A program made the translations under genes and the position numbers. 64,000 nucleotides of DNA from Pseudoxanthomonas sp. NC8 (GTDB lineage Bacteria > Pseudomonadota > Gammaproteobacteria > Xanthomonadales > Xanthomonadaceae): positions 2,355,001-2,419,000 of the forward strand of contig CP060419.1 of assembly GCA_025232375.1 (NCBI GenBank), written 5' to 3'. The notes under the pieces were generated by a model, which ran no database searches, was not told the DNA's origin, and saw only the letters and a program-made list of their open reading frames with translations. This document shows, piece after piece, positions 22,597 through 32,458 of the stretch (the first letter of the stretch is position 1; each line of letters starts with the position of its first letter).

Positions 22597-22673
22597 GCGC
22601 CCGTAGCTCAACCGGATAGAGCACCGGCCTTCTAAGCCGGCGGTTGCAGGTTCGATTCCTGCCGGGCGCGCCA
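22597..22673 (+). tRNA. tRNA-Arg (TCT anticodon)
   Basis: A 77-base tRNA with encoded CCA. Acceptor GCGCCCG/CGGGCGC, anticodon loop CTTCTAA (TCT, reading AGA) and T loop TTCGATT. It lies 36 bases after tRNA-Pro, probably co-transcribed. Confidence 0.96.
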
Positions 22674-22713
22674 TCAAGGGTGCCGGCGGATGCGGTTTTT
22701 ACGGTTTTACTGT

Positions 22714-22791
22714 GGTGGCTGTAGCTCAGTTGGTTAGAGTACTGGATTGTGATTCCAGTGGTCGGGGGTTCGAATCCCCTCAGCCACCCCA
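22714..22791 (+). tRNA. tRNA-His (GTG anticodon)
   Basis: A tRNA with encoded CCA and the extra 5' G (G-1) characteristic of tRNA-His. The anticodon arm CTGGA-TTGTGAT-TCCAG gives GTG; the T loop is TTCGAAT. It is 40 bases after tRNA-Arg. Confidence 0.95.
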
Positions 22792-22820
22792 CTCGTTCGA
22801 CGCGACGCATGTCGTGGAGC

Positions 22821-22851
22821 TTGCCATAAGGAAAGCGAAATCCGCTAGAAT
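22821..22851 (+). promoter_or_regulatory. Candidate promoter of tRNA-Lys
   Basis: TTGCCA (22821-22826) and TAGAAT (22846-22851) resemble -35 and -10 elements, with a 19-base spacer that includes a TAAGG. If that TAAGG is a misread CCAGG with an insertion, the true spacing would be shorter. A matching TAGAAT in the same GGCTAGAATGCG-like context precedes tRNA-Leu at 23028-23033. Confidence 0.4.
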
Positions 22852-22879
22852 GCGCAGCTCGGTTGCACCCAAGTTGTCC

Positions 22880-22955
22880 GGGCCGTTAGCTCAGTTGGTA
22901 GAGCAGTTGACTCTTAATCAATAGGTCGAAGGTTCGAATCCTTCACGGCCCACCA
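22880..22955 (+). tRNA. tRNA-Lys (CTT anticodon)
   Basis: A 76-base tRNA with encoded CCA. Acceptor GGGCCGT/ACGGCCC, anticodon loop CTCTTAA (CTT, reading AAG) and T loop TTCGAAT. A terminator follows after 11 bases. Confidence 0.96.
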
Positions 22956-22966
22956 TCCCGAAGAGA

Positions 22967-22996
22967 ACGCCCGGCCTGCCCGGGCGTTTTTGTTTT
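22967..22996 (+). terminator. Intrinsic terminator after tRNA-Lys
   Basis: The stem ACGCCCGG/CCGGGCGT with a short loop is followed by TTTTTGTTTT. It is a canonical rho-independent terminator for the tRNA transcript. Confidence 0.9.
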
Positions 22997-23045
22997 CGCG
23001 GGATGCGGACCCGCAGCCGCGCCCGGCTAGAATGCGGCAGGCCTC

Positions 23046-23130
23046 GCGAAAGTGGCGGAACTGGTAGACGCACTGGATTTAGGTTCCAGCGGGTAACCCC
23101 GTGAGGGTTCGAGTCCCTCCTTTCGCACCA
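23046..23130 (+). tRNA. tRNA-Leu (TAG anticodon)
   Basis: An 85-base type II tRNA with encoded CCA. Acceptor GCGAAAG/CTTTCGC, anticodon arm CTGGA-TTTAGGT-TCCAG (TAG), long variable arm with GGGTAACCCCGTGAGGG, and T loop TTCGAGT. A TAGAAT -10 box lies 13 bases upstream. Confidence 0.96.
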
Positions 23131-23602
23131 CGCCGGGAATGCCCGGAACTGGCGACCACGAAGAACGAGCCGTTGCGGGTTTCGCTTCCGAAGCACGACG
23201 GCCCTGAGCCACGTGCACCACCGCGCGCCGGCGACGCCGAGCGCGCGTTCGCGAGAGGCGAAACCGGCGGCGCGACGCTGGCCACGGCAGTCGCGAGCTG
23301 CCCCGGACCGCCACAGTCGCATGTCACATTGCAACGGAAACTCGCGCCACGCCAGCGGAATCCGCAGGCGTGCGGAAAACATCACGGTGGCAGCGCATCC
23401 CGTCGGCCGCGCCCTGGCCGGCCGGCGGAACGCCGTCGACAGCAAGTCACGAGCAGTCGCCGCACCGGGCTTCGCACAGCCAGCCGTCCGTCCCGGAGCC
23501 GCCCTCGCCTCCCGCATCAGATGGAAGATCCGCCGATCCGGATGCCAACGCTCGCCCGTGTATGCTTGCGCCATTCCTTCCAACCACAGACGGAGCAGTG
23601 GC
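23131..23602 (+). other. Non-coding or unrecognised stretch before the BI-1 gene
   Basis: About 470 bases with no recognisable gene. Open frames exist on both strands but their translations are Arg/Pro/Ala-rich, as expected of random GC-rich DNA, and match no family I know. The last 60 bases should hold the promoter of the following gene, but no clear -35/-10 pair is seen. No terminator for tRNA-Leu is evident. Confidence 0.4.
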
Positions 23603-24361
23603 ATGCGCAGCGGCAATCCCGCACTCAGGGAATCCACCTTCCTCGACCTCGGCAGCGGCTCGGTCGTCTCGCGCGACGGCGGGACCATGACCCTCGCCGG
23701 CACGACCAACAAGACCGGCGTGCTGCTCCTGCTGGCGGTGCTCACGGGAACCCATCCTGGAGGTAAGGCCTTCGGCGCCGACGGCGCGATCAACCCGGCG
23801 ATCAGCGCCTACCTGTGGGGCGGCGTCCTCGCCGGCTTCGTGCTGGCCCTGGCCACCATCTTCAAGAAGACCTGGGCACCGGTCACCGCGCCGCTCTACG
23901 CGCTGCTGGGGGGGCGTATTCCTGGGCGCGATCTCGGCCGTCTATGACGCACGCTTCAACGGCATCGTCATGCAGGCGGTGCTGCTGACCATGGGCACCC
24001 TGTTCGCGCTGCTGTTCGCCTACCGCAGCGGCCTGATCAGGGCCACCGAGAACTTCAAGCTCGGCGTGGTCGCAGCCACCGGCGGCGTCGCCCTGGTCTC
24101 TGGCGTCGATCGCGCTGGGCTTCTTCAACATCCAGATCCCGCTGATCCACGAGTCGGGCCTGATCGGCATCGGCTTCAGCCTCGTCGTGGTGGTCATCGC
24201 GGCGCTGAACCTGTGTGCTGGACTTCGACTTCATCGAAACGGGCGTCGAACAGGGGGCGCCGAAGTACATGGAGTGGTACGGCGCTTTCGGCCTGATGGT
24301 CACCCTCGTGTGGCTGTACCTGGAGTTCCTGCGCCTGCTTTCGAAGCTGCAGTCGCGCTGA
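23603..24361 (+). CDS. Bax inhibitor-1/YccA family membrane protein, three frameshifts
   Basis: A polytopic inner-membrane protein of about 252 residues. After a soluble N-terminus (MRSGNPALRESTFLDL) at least six hydrophobic segments follow, with the BI-1 features NGIVMQAVLLTMGTLFALL, FNIQIPLIHESGLIGIGFSL and the late LDFDFIETG with acidic residues and YMEWYGAFGL. Breaks at about 23913, 24103 and 24222. The latter two replace CTACCTGGCG by CTCTGGCG and AACCTGGTG by AACCTGTGTG, both at CCTGG. Members are thought to act in membrane-protein quality control or ion leak; a specific role here is not known. Confidence 0.85.
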
Positions 24362-24381
24362 CGGCTGCGCAAGGCAGGCAG

Positions 24382-24415
24382 AAAAAGGGCGCCATCGGCG
24401 CCCTTTTTCGTTTTC
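24382..24415 (+). terminator. Bidirectional intrinsic terminator
   Basis: The hairpin GAAAAAGGGCGCC/GGCGCCCTTTTTC is flanked by A and T runs and lies between two convergent genes (BI-1 protein and isocitrate dehydrogenase). It can terminate both. Confidence 0.9.
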
Positions 24416-24428
24416 CCGGCCGAACTGG

Positions 24429-25434
24429 TCAGACGCGGCTGGCGATCGCCCCATGAAGTCCAGGTGCCGGCGCTGCCGCCGAGGTCGCCCGTGAGCGAGT
24501 CCTTGGCCTCGAGCGTGGCGACGATGGCCTTGCGCAGGCGCTCGGCGTTCTGCGGCTGGCCGATGTGGTCGAGCATCTGTGCGGCCGCCAGCAGCAGCGC
24601 GCACGGATTGGCGATGCCCTTGCCGGCGATGTCCGGCGCGGTGCCATGCACAGCCTCGAAGATCGCCGCGTGCTCACCGATGTTGGCACCCGGGGCCAGG
24701 CTATAGCCGCCGATAAGGCCGGCGCACAGATCCGAGATGATGTCGCCGAACAGGTTGGTGGTGACCAGGATGTCGAACTGCTCGGGGCGCATCACCAGCT
24801 GCATGCAGGTGTTGTCCACGATCATTTATGGAACTCGATGTCCGGGTACTTCGCCGCCACTTCCCGGGCCACGGTCAGGAACAGGCCCGAGGTCGACTTG
24901 ATGATGTTGGCCTTGTGCACCGCGGTGACCTTCTTGCGGCCGGCGCTGCGGGCCAGCTCGAAGGCGTAGCGGACGATGCGCTCGGAGCCCTTGCGGGTGA
25001 TCCTGGTGCCGGAGATCGCGGTCTGGCCGTCGGCCGAGACCTCCTGGCCCTCGGCCAGCAGTAGGCGCCTTCGGTGTTCTCGCGCACCGTGATCAGGTCC
25101 ACGCCGGCACCGAAGCGCGACTTGGTGTTCGGGAACGACTTGGCCGGGCGCACGTTCGCGTACAGGTCGAAATGGCGACGCAGGCTGACGTTGATCGAGG
25201 TGAAACCGCCACCGATCGGGGTGGACAGCGGGCTCTTCAGCGCGACCTTGTTGCGCTCGATCGAGTCCAGGGTCTCCTTCGGCATCAGGTCGCCATGCTT
25301 CTCGAGCGCCACTACCCCGGCATCGGCGAACTCGTATTGAGGCCGGCGCCCAGCTGGTCGAGCACATACAGGGTGGCGTCCATGATCTCCGGGCCGATGC
25401 CGTCGCCGCGGATGACCGTGATCTTCTGGGTCAT
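24429..25434 (-). CDS. NAD-type isocitrate dehydrogenase, several frameshifts
   Basis: A beta-decarboxylating dehydrogenase of about 335 residues. It starts [20 protein letters not shown], has the substrate-loop segment [19 protein letters not shown] (Ser and Asn as in isocitrate dehydrogenases, unlike the Leu-rich loop of isopropylmalate dehydrogenase), [21 protein letters not shown] and [17 protein letters not shown]. The short length and these motifs match the NAD-dependent isocitrate dehydrogenase of Xanthomonas. It would make 2-oxoglutarate and NADH in the citrate cycle. Breaks at about 25338, 25060, 24830 and 24465. At 25060 GCCTACCTGGCC is damaged, and at 24830 TTCCAGGAGATG reads TTCCATAAATG. 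Isopropylmalate or tartrate dehydrogenase is a less likely alternative. Confidence 0.82.
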
Positions 25435-25585
25435 GGGTAGATTTCCGGAACAGGCGCGGGCCCGGAAGACAGGGCGCGGCGCGTGGGGGGAGGGGAAAGT
25501 TGTCCGTGAAATTATGCCCCATCCCCGCTGAATGCCCACTTCGACCTTGGGAGGGCCCCGCCCGTGCCGGGGCGCCCGGCCGGCC

Positions 25586-25983
25586 TCAGCCGTGGTCGTG
25601 GGCGGGCGCCGCAGGTGCGTCGCCGGCCTCGAGCTGGTCGAGGAAATCCACCGCCCTGCGCAGGTGCGGGATGACGATCGAGCCACCGACCACGAGGCCG
25701 ACCGAGAAGGTCTCGAAGAACTCGTCGCGGTTCACCCCGGCGTCCTTGCACTGGGCGACGTGGTAGCTGATGCAGTCGTCGCACCGCAGCACCAGCGAGG
25801 CCATAAGGCCCAGCAGCTCCTTGGTCTTCACGTGGGGCGCCGGCCTGGTAGGTCTGCGTGTCGAGGGCGAAGAAGCGACGGACGACCTGGTTGGGCTCCG
25901 CCCATGATGCGCTGGTTCATGCGCTGCCGGAACTCGGTGAATTCGCGGACCCGGTCCTGGCCGGCGTCGTCGCCACTGCTCAT
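25586..25983 (-). CDS. Carboxymuconolactone decarboxylase/AhpD-like protein, frameshifted
   Basis: About 132 residues. The C-terminal part has the AhpD-fold redox motif LRCDDCISYHVAQCKDAG (CxxC plus His) and the helical DEFFETFSVGLVVGGSIVIP. The N-terminal part VREFTEFRQRMNQRIMGGA is in another frame; breaks at about 25835 and 25900. Such small proteins act as peroxidase partners or thiol-dependent oxidoreductases. It starts with ATG overlapping the glutaredoxin stop by ATGA, so the two are a redox pair. GLMASL with TTATGG/CCATAAGG at 25800 probably reads GLVASL in reality. Confidence 0.78.
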
Positions 25984-26276
25984 GCCGAACCCTCCGCGGC
26001 CTGCCCGTCCAGCAGCGGCAGCAGCGCGCCGGCGCGATGCAGGGCCATCATGTCGTCGTACCCGCCCACGTGGACGTCGCCGACGAAGATCTGCGGCACG
26101 CTGGTCCGGCGCGCCAGGCCGACCATTTTGTCGCGCTCGGCCGGATCGAGGTCGACGCGGACCTCGGTCCATTCCCGGCCCTGGCTCTTCAGGAAATTCT
26201 TGGCCGCCACGCAATACGGACAGATGGCGGTGGAGTAGATCACGATCGGCGGCGGGGAAGATGCGTGGTGGTTCAC
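25980..26276 (-). CDS. grxC: GrxC-like glutaredoxin 3
   Basis: A dithiol glutaredoxin of 98 residues that reduces disulfides and glutathione mixed disulfides. The active site is AICPYCVAAK (CPYC), followed by the glutathione-binding TSVPQIFVGDVHVGGYDDM with the cis-Pro. The frame is intact. The start was set at the GTG at 26276 (VNHHASSPPPIVIY), since further upstream sequence has no ribosome-binding site and the CPYC lies about 15-20 residues in, as expected. Its stop overlaps the AhpD-like gene start. Confidence 0.9.
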   Translation of the reverse strand: MNHHASSPPPIVIYSTAICPYCVAAKNFLKSQGREWTEVRVDLDPAERDKMVGLARRTSVPQIFVGDVHVGGYDDMMALHRAGALLPLLDGQAAEGSA

Positions 26277-26390
26277 GGGGAAACTCCGCGGGACGGATGG
26301 GGTCAATACCGAATATGGTAGCGGCGCTGCCGGTGACAGCCTGCATGGATGGAACACAGCGGGTTAACCGCTGATTCACCCGCTGCCGCC

Positions 26391-28060
26391 ATGCTGCCGA
26401 TCACCCACGGAGAACCCGTCTTGCGCATCCTGCTGCTGGCCGCCGCCCTGTCCCTGTCCCTGGCTCCCCTGCGGTCGCCGGCCCAGGAAGAGCCGCGCCT
26501 GCCCGACATCGGATCCTCCGCCGGCGAGCTGCTGACCCCGGCCAAGCAGGCGCAGTACGGGGCGATGATGCTGGCGGAACTGCGCAACTACGACTACCTG
26601 CTGGAAGACCCGCTGCTGGAAGACTGGCTGCAGACCATGGGCAACCGGCTGGGCGCCAACGGCGACCGGCCCGAGCAGCCGTATACGTTCTTCATGCTCA
26701 GCGACCGCCAGATCAACGCCTTCGCAACGCTTGGCGGCTATATCGGAGTCAACGCCGGCCTGGTGCTCACCGCTCAGCGCGAAGACGAGGTCGCCGCGGT
26801 GCTCTCGCACGAAATCGCCCACGTCACCCAGCAGCACGTGCTGCGCGGCGTGGAGCGTGCCCAGCGCGACCAGATCCCGATCCTGCTCGGCATGCTGGCG
26901 GCAATCGTCGCCGCGCAAGCCGCCGGCGGCAGCTCCTCGGGCGAGGCCTCGCAGGCAGCCGTCGCCAGCGCCATGGCGCTGATGCAGCAAAACCAGATCG
27001 ACTACACCCGCTCCAACGAATCGGAGGCCGACCGGCTGGGCATCCGCACGCTGTCGCGCAGTGGCTACGACGTCGATGCGATGGCCGACTTCTTCGCGCG
27101 CATGTCGTTCGCCATGCGCGGCAACGAAGGTGGCTACACGGTGCCCGACTACCTGCGCACCCACCCGGTCAACACCACCCGCATCAGCGAAGCCAAGCAG
27201 CGCGCCGAACAGCTCAAGCACGGCTCGGTCACCGCGGTCACCTCGGTGCCCGGTGGCGGCGAACGGGTCGAGCGGCTGGATCCGTTCAAGGTCCAGGCCC
27301 CGCCTTCCACCAGCGGCAACCCGCTGCTGCCGGCCGGGTTCCGCCTCGATCCGTTCGACCCGACCGCCGAGCCGGTGGGGAGCCAGTTCGCCCTGGGCCC
27401 CAGGAGCGGCTGCGGGCGCTGACCGCCAATACGCCCGACGCCGCAGTCCGCGAGTACGAATCGCTGCGCCGGGCCAGCGCCACGGGCCTGTCGGATGCCC
27501 GGGAGTACGGACTGGCGCTGGCACGGCTCGTCAGGCAGCCGGCGGTGGCGGCAACCGCGCTTGGCGGGTTGCTGGACAAGCATCCGGACAACCTGTGGCT
27601 CGCGCTGGCGCTGGGCGAAGCCGAATCCCGCTCCGGTCGCGGCAGCCGGGCCAACCACCGCTTCGACGAGCTGCTGCGGCGCATGCCCGGCAGTCGCCCG
27701 GTCGCGCTGACCTACGCCCAGGCCCCATGGTCGAACAGGGCGGTACGGACGCCGGCCGCCGCGCCTGGACGTGCTGCGCCCGCTGCTGTCCCGCTCCGGC
27801 AGCGATCCCGTGTTCCAGCGCACCTTCGCCCGCGCCGCCGAACTGGCCGGCGACACCAACCGGGCCGCGGAAGCCTATGCCGAGGCCGCGTTCCTCAATG
27901 GCCATCCCGAGCAGGCGCTGATCCAGCTGGAAACGCTGAAGAAGCACGGCGGCCTGGACTACGTGACCCGCGCCCGGGTCGACGCAGGATCGTCGCCATC
28001 ACCCCGACCGTGCTGGAGCTGCGCCGGCAGGGCATCCGCGACCCGGACATGCAGCACTGA
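26391..28060 (+). CDS. bepA: BepA-type M48 periplasmic metalloprotease, three frameshifts
   Basis: BepA is a periplasmic protease/chaperone that assists LptD and BAM assembly and clears misassembled outer-membrane proteins. A hydrophobic signal sequence (LRILLLAAALSLSLAPL) is followed by the M48 domain with zinc motif SHEIAH and the third ligand in SNESEADRLGIRTL. The C-terminal half (QYGLALARLVRQPAVAATAL onward) has helical repeats resembling the TPR domain of BepA. Breaks at about 27400 (CCCAGG short by one), 27727 (GCCCTGGTC read as GCCCCATGGTC) and 27985. I took the ATG at 26391; 26349 is an alternative. Joined length is about 556 residues. Confidence 0.88.
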
Positions 28061-28088
28061 AGCCCCTGCACCGCACACCGGCCGGGGC

Positions 28089-28106
28089 TTGTCACAATTC
28101 GGTCAT
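28089..28106 (+). promoter_or_regulatory. Pho box upstream of phoB
   Basis: TTGTCAC-AATT-CGGTCAT closely matches the PhoB box, two 7-base direct repeats (CTGTCAT) separated by an AT-rich 4-base spacer. Ten bases after it comes TCTAAT (28117-28122), a -10 element, so the box replaces the -35 as in classical Pho promoters. It predicts PhoB autoactivation of phoBR under phosphate limitation. Confidence 0.7.
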
Positions 28107-28151
28107 CGGACGGTAGTCTAATCCCGCCGTTGCCCCAACCCCGGTACTGCC

Positions 28152-28841
28152 GTGCAGAAGCAGATCCTGATCGTCGACGACGAACCCGCGATCCGGGACA
28201 TGGTCGCCTTCGCCCTGCGCAAGGGCGACTACGCGCCGGTGCATGCCGGCGACGCGCGCGAGGCCCAGGCGGCCATCGCCGACCGCGTTCCCGACCTGAT
28301 CCTGCTGGACTGGATGCTGCCGGGCACCAGCGGGCTGGACCTGGCCCGGCGCTGGCGCCGCGAGGCGCTCACCCGCGAGGTGCCGATCATCATGCTCACC
28401 GCCCGCGGCGAGGAGAACGACCGCGTCGGCGGCCTGGAGGCGGGCGTCGACGACTACGTGGTCAAGCCCTTCTCCGCCCGCGAACTGCTCGCCCGGATCC
28501 GCGCGGTGATGCGTCGTGCGCGCGAGGACGACGAGGACGGCAGCGTCGCGGTCGGCCCGCTGCGCATCGACGGCGCCGCGCATCGCGTGTTCGCCGGTGA
28601 CGCGGCGGTTTCCATCGGACCGACCGAGTACCGCCTGCTGCACTTCTTCATGACCCATCCCGAGCGGGTCTATACCCGTGCGCAACTGCTCGACCATGTC
28701 TGGGGCGGCAGCGTCTACGTGGAAGAGCGTACGATCGACGTGCACATCCGCCGCCTGCGCAAGACCCTGGAGCCGTTCCACGTCGAGAACATGGTCCAGA
28801 CCGTGCGCGGTGCCGGTTACCGCTTCTCGACCGCGACCTGA
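28152..28841 (+). CDS. phoB: PhoB, phosphate regulon response regulator
   Basis: An OmpR/PhoB-family regulator of 229 residues with intact frame. The receiver has acidic DDE (residues about 9-11), phosphoacceptor Asp in LILLDWMLPG, Thr in IIMLTARGEE and Lys in VVKPFSARELL. The winged-helix domain has ERTIDVHIRRLRKTLE and ends VRGAGYRFST. The WMLPGTSGLDLAR segment is the one typical of PhoB. It is phosphorylated by PhoR and activates phosphate-acquisition genes. It starts at a GTG 11 bases after the likely leader end, and phoR follows 23 bases later. Confidence 0.95.
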   Translation: MQKQILIVDDEPAIRDMVAFALRKGDYAPVHAGDAREAQAAIADRVPDLILLDWMLPGTSGLDLARRWRREALTREVPIIMLTARGEENDRVGGLEAGVDDYVVKPFSARELLARIRAVMRRAREDDEDGSVAVGPLRIDGAAHRVFAGDAAVSIGPTEYRLLHFFMTHPERVYTRAQLLDHVWGGSVYVEERTIDVHIRRLRKTLEPFHVENMVQTVRGAGYRFSTAT

Positions 28842-28864
28842 GGGCGCAGGATGCGCCGCACCGG

Positions 28865-30270
28865 ATGACCGCCGACAACGCCACGCCACCACTCCGTACC
28901 CGCGGCAACACCACGACCGAACAGATGCCGCCGCACCTGCGCGCGGCCTGGCGACGCACGCTGGCGATGCTGGCCCTGTTGCTGGCGTGTGCGGCCCTCG
29001 TCGGCCTGCTGGTCGGTAAGGCCGGCTGGGTGCTGGCGGGCACCGCGCTCGGCATGCTGGCCTTGGCACTACTGGCGGCTGCGGCGCGTACTGCTCGGGC
29101 TCACCGCGCGGCGACGCTGGGAGCCGGCCCGCGGCGAAGGCGCTGGAACGAGCTTGACCACCTGCTCTACCGCAGCCAGACCGAGATGCGCGCGCGCAAG
29201 CGCCGCCTGCTCGACATGCTGCGCGCCTACCGCGCCGCCGCCGCCGCCCTGCCCGATGCCGTGGTCGTGGTCGAGCGCAATACCCAGCGCACGATCTGGT
29301 TCAACCGCGCCGCCACCGACCTGCTCGGCCTGCACCATCCGCGCGACCTCGGCGCGCCGGTGGTGGAGCGGCTGCAGCCGCTGCCGCTGGCCCGCTGGCT
29401 GGCCGCGGGTCGCAATGCGGAACCGATCCTCGACGCACCTTCGCCGGTCGACGACCGGCTGCGCCTGAACCTGCGCCTGATCCCCTATTCGGAGGACTAC
29501 TGGCTGCTGGTCGCCCGTGACGTCAGCAAGCTGCTGCGCGCTGGAGCAGATGCGGCGCGATTTCGTCGCCAACGTTTCGCACGAACTGCGCACGCCCCTG
29601 ACCGTCGTCCACGGCTACCTGGACATGCTCGACCCGTCGGACTTCCCGCAATGGCAACCGATGCTGGCGGAGATGCAGAAACAGTCGCAGCGGATGACCC
29701 GCCTGGTGGAGGACCTGCTGACCCTGTCGCAGCTGGAGTCGCGCGACAGCCTGCCGGAGGAGCCCGTGGCGATGGCGCCGATGCTGGCTACGCTGCGCCG
29801 GGAAGGTAGGCCTACAGTAAGGGCCGGCACACGATCGAGTTCCATGACCGCGCCGGCTGCGACCTGGTCGGTTCGACCCAGGAACTGCACAGCGCGTTCT
29901 CCAACCTGGTGACCAATGCGATCCGCTATACCCCCGCGGGCGGCCAGATCGACATCGACTTCGCACGCCTGCCCGGCGGCGGCGCGATGCTGGCCGTGCG
30001 CGACACCGGCTACGGCATTCCCGAAGCACACGTGCCGCGCCTGACCGAACGCTTCTACCGGGTCTCCAGCAGCCGTTCGCGCGAAAGTGGCGGCACCGGT
30101 ATAGGGCTGTCGATCGTCAAGCACGTGCTCGGCCTGCACCAGGCCCGACTGTCGATCCAGAGCACGGTCGTAAGGGCAGCGTGTTCGCCTGCCACTTCGG
30201 TCCCGAGCGCGTGCAACCGCGCCAGGACGACCCCCTCGCCCTGCCCGCCGCCGAACACGCCAGCCGCTGA
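28865..30270 (+). CDS. phoR: PhoR, phosphate regulon sensor kinase, several frameshifts
   Basis: PhoR is the inner-membrane histidine kinase that phosphorylates PhoB when phosphate is scarce. There are two membrane helices near the N-terminus (AMLALLLACAALVGLLVG and a second), a PAS-like domain (VVVERNTQRTIWFNRAATDL), the H-box FVANVSHELRTPLTV, N-box SNLVTNAIRYTP, G1 VRDTGYGIP and G2 SGGTGIGLSIVKHVL. Breaks at about 29085, 29145, 29540 (CGCCTGGAG read as CGCGCTGGAG), 29815 (AGCCAGGGC as AGTAAGGGC plus an indel) and 30170 (GGCCAGGGC as GTAAGGGC). Joined length about 468. ppk begins 20 bases later. Confidence 0.92.
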
Positions 30271-30290
30271 CATACCCGGACTCGCACGCC

Positions 30291-32406
30291 ATGGACAACG
30301 ACAGCCGCCTGCACGACTCCCCGCACTCCGCGCCCGAGCACTACTCCGGCGCCGAGGCGCTGCGCGATCCGGCGCTTTACCTGAACCGCGAACTGTCGCA
30401 GCTGGACTTCAACTTCCGCGTGCTCGCGCAGGCGCAGGACCCGCAGGTGCCGCTGCTCGAACGCCTGCGCTTCCTGTGCATCTCCTGCACCAACCTTGAC
30501 GAGTTCTTCGAGATCCGCGCCGCCACCGTGCGCCACGCGCTGGATTTCGGCCTGCCCGCGCAGCCGGACGGCATCGCCCCGGCGCAGTTGCTGGACCTGA
30601 TCCATGACCGCGCCGCCGCCCTGGTCGACGCGCAGTACCACTGCTGGAACAAGGTCATCCGGCCGGCGCTGGCCGAAGCCGGCATCGGCATCCTCGGCCG
30701 GCACAGCTGGAACGCGCGCCAGCGCCGCTGGCTGCGGGCCTACTTCCGCAACAAGGTCATGCCGGTGCTCTCGCCGCTGGGCCTGGACCCCTCGCATCCG
30801 TTCCCGCGCATCCTCAACAAGTCGCTGAACGTGGTGGTGGTGCTGGAAGGGATGGACGCGTTCGGCCGGCCCGGCCACCTTGGCCATCGTCCGCGCACCA
30901 CGTTCGCTCAGCCGCATCGTCGAGCTGCCGCCGAGCCTGGCCGGCAAGGGCCGGCAGGCGTTCGTGCTGCTGTCGGCGATGCTGGCCGCATTCGTCGACG
31001 AGCTGTTCCCCGGCATGACCGTGCGCGGCGCCTACCAGTTCCGGGTCACCCGCAACTCCGAGCTGGTGGTGGACGAGGACGAAGTCGAGAACCTGGCCTC
31101 GGCGCTGCGCAGCGAACTGGTCGGCCGTGGCTACCGGCCGGCGGTGCGGCTGGAAATCGCCCACGACTGTCCCAAGCCGATCGTCCGCACCCTGCTGCAG
31201 AACTTCGAACTGGGCGAGAACGCGGTGTACTACATCGACGGTCCGGTCAACCTCAACCGGGTCATCCAGGTCAATGACCTGGTCCAGCGCCCGGAACTGA
31301 AATACCCGCCGTTCACCCCGCGCAACCCGCTGGAGGACGAGAACGTCTTCGGGACCGTCGCCCGCGGCGACGTGCTGCTGCACCACCCGTTCGATTCGTT
31401 CTCCGGGGTGCTCGAGCTGCTCAAGCAGGCATCGACCGATCCGGACGTGCTGGCGATCAAGCAGACGTTGTATCGCACCGGCAAGGATTCGGCGATCGTC
31501 GAGGCGCTGGTCCAGGCCGCGCGCAACGGCAAGGATGTGACCGTGGTGGTCGAACTGCGCGCGCGCTTCGACGAGGACGCCAACCTCGGCGTTGCGGATC
31601 GCCTGCAGGAAGCCGGCGTGCAGGTCGTGTACGGCGTGGTCGGCTTCAAGACCCACGCCAAGATGCTGCTGATCGTGCGCCGCGAAGGCCGTCGCCTGCG
31701 CCGCTACGTGCACCTGGGCACCGGCAACTACCACTCCGGCACCGCACGCGCCTACACCGACCTGAGCCTGATCACCGCCGATCCCGACATCGGCAACGAC
31801 GTGAACCTGCTGTTCCAGCAGCTGTCGGGCCTTAGCACCCTCGATCCGGCTCAAGCGCCTGCTGCAATCGCCGTTCACCCTGCACAGCGGGATCCTCAAG
31901 CGCATCGAACGCGAGACCCCCGCCTGGCCACCGCCGGCCGCCCCGGCCGCATCATCGCCAAGATGAACGCGCTCAACGAGCCACAGGTGGTGCAGGCGCT
32001 GTACGCCGCCTCGCAGGCCGGCGTGCAGATCGACCTGATCGTGCGCGGCGCCTGCACGCTGCGCCCGGGCATCCCGGGCGTGTCCGACAACATCCGGGTC
32101 CGCTCGATCATCGGCCGGTTCCTCGAACACAGCCGCGTGTACTGGTTCGGCAACGACGGCGAGCCCGAGCTCTTCGGCGCCAGCGCCGACTGGCTCGAGC
32201 GCAACCTGCTGCGGCGGGTGGAGACCTGTTTCCCGATCCGGGACCCGGCGCTGGCTGAACGGGTGCAACGCGAAGCCCTGCTGAACTACCTTGCCGACAA
32301 CACCAACGCCTGGGAACTGGGCGCCGATGGCCGCTACCGGCAGCGCGCGCCCACCGAGGGAGAGGCTCCGTATACGGCCCAGCAGGTCCTGCTGGAGTCC
32401 CTGTAG
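30291..32406 (+). CDS. ppk: Ppk, polyphosphate kinase 1, frameshifted
   Basis: PPK1 makes inorganic polyphosphate from ATP at the membrane. The protein has about 700 residues: N domain with YLNRELSQLDFNFRVL, head domain, and catalytic C1/C2 domains with VLAIKQTLYRTGKDS, VELRARFDEDANL, the autophosphorylated His in GFKTHAKMLLIVRR and the second His-rich segment HLGTGNYHSGTAR. A break at about 30885 is CCACCTTGGCC for CCACCTGGCC, one inserted T. Between about 31850 and 31930 two opposite indels give a stretch of about 27 wrong residues (expected RLKRLLQSPFTLH...), after which the frame returns. Co-directional with phoBR and ppx. Confidence 0.95.
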
Positions 32407-32458
32407 GGTGGCCATGCGGCGCGGGGAATGGCGCCGGTCATCCGCTAAAATTCCCGGC

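Noticed and set aside
22484..23130. tRNA cluster as an integration hotspot carrying a mobile island
   Set aside because: The genes on both sides are chromosomal housekeeping genes, with no integrase, transposase or att-like duplication of a tRNA 3' end in this stretch.
23131..23602. A possible protein in the 470-base stretch after tRNA-Leu
   Set aside because: Candidate frames on both strands start inside the tRNA or lack ribosome-binding sites and encode Arg/Pro-rich sequence with no family resemblance.
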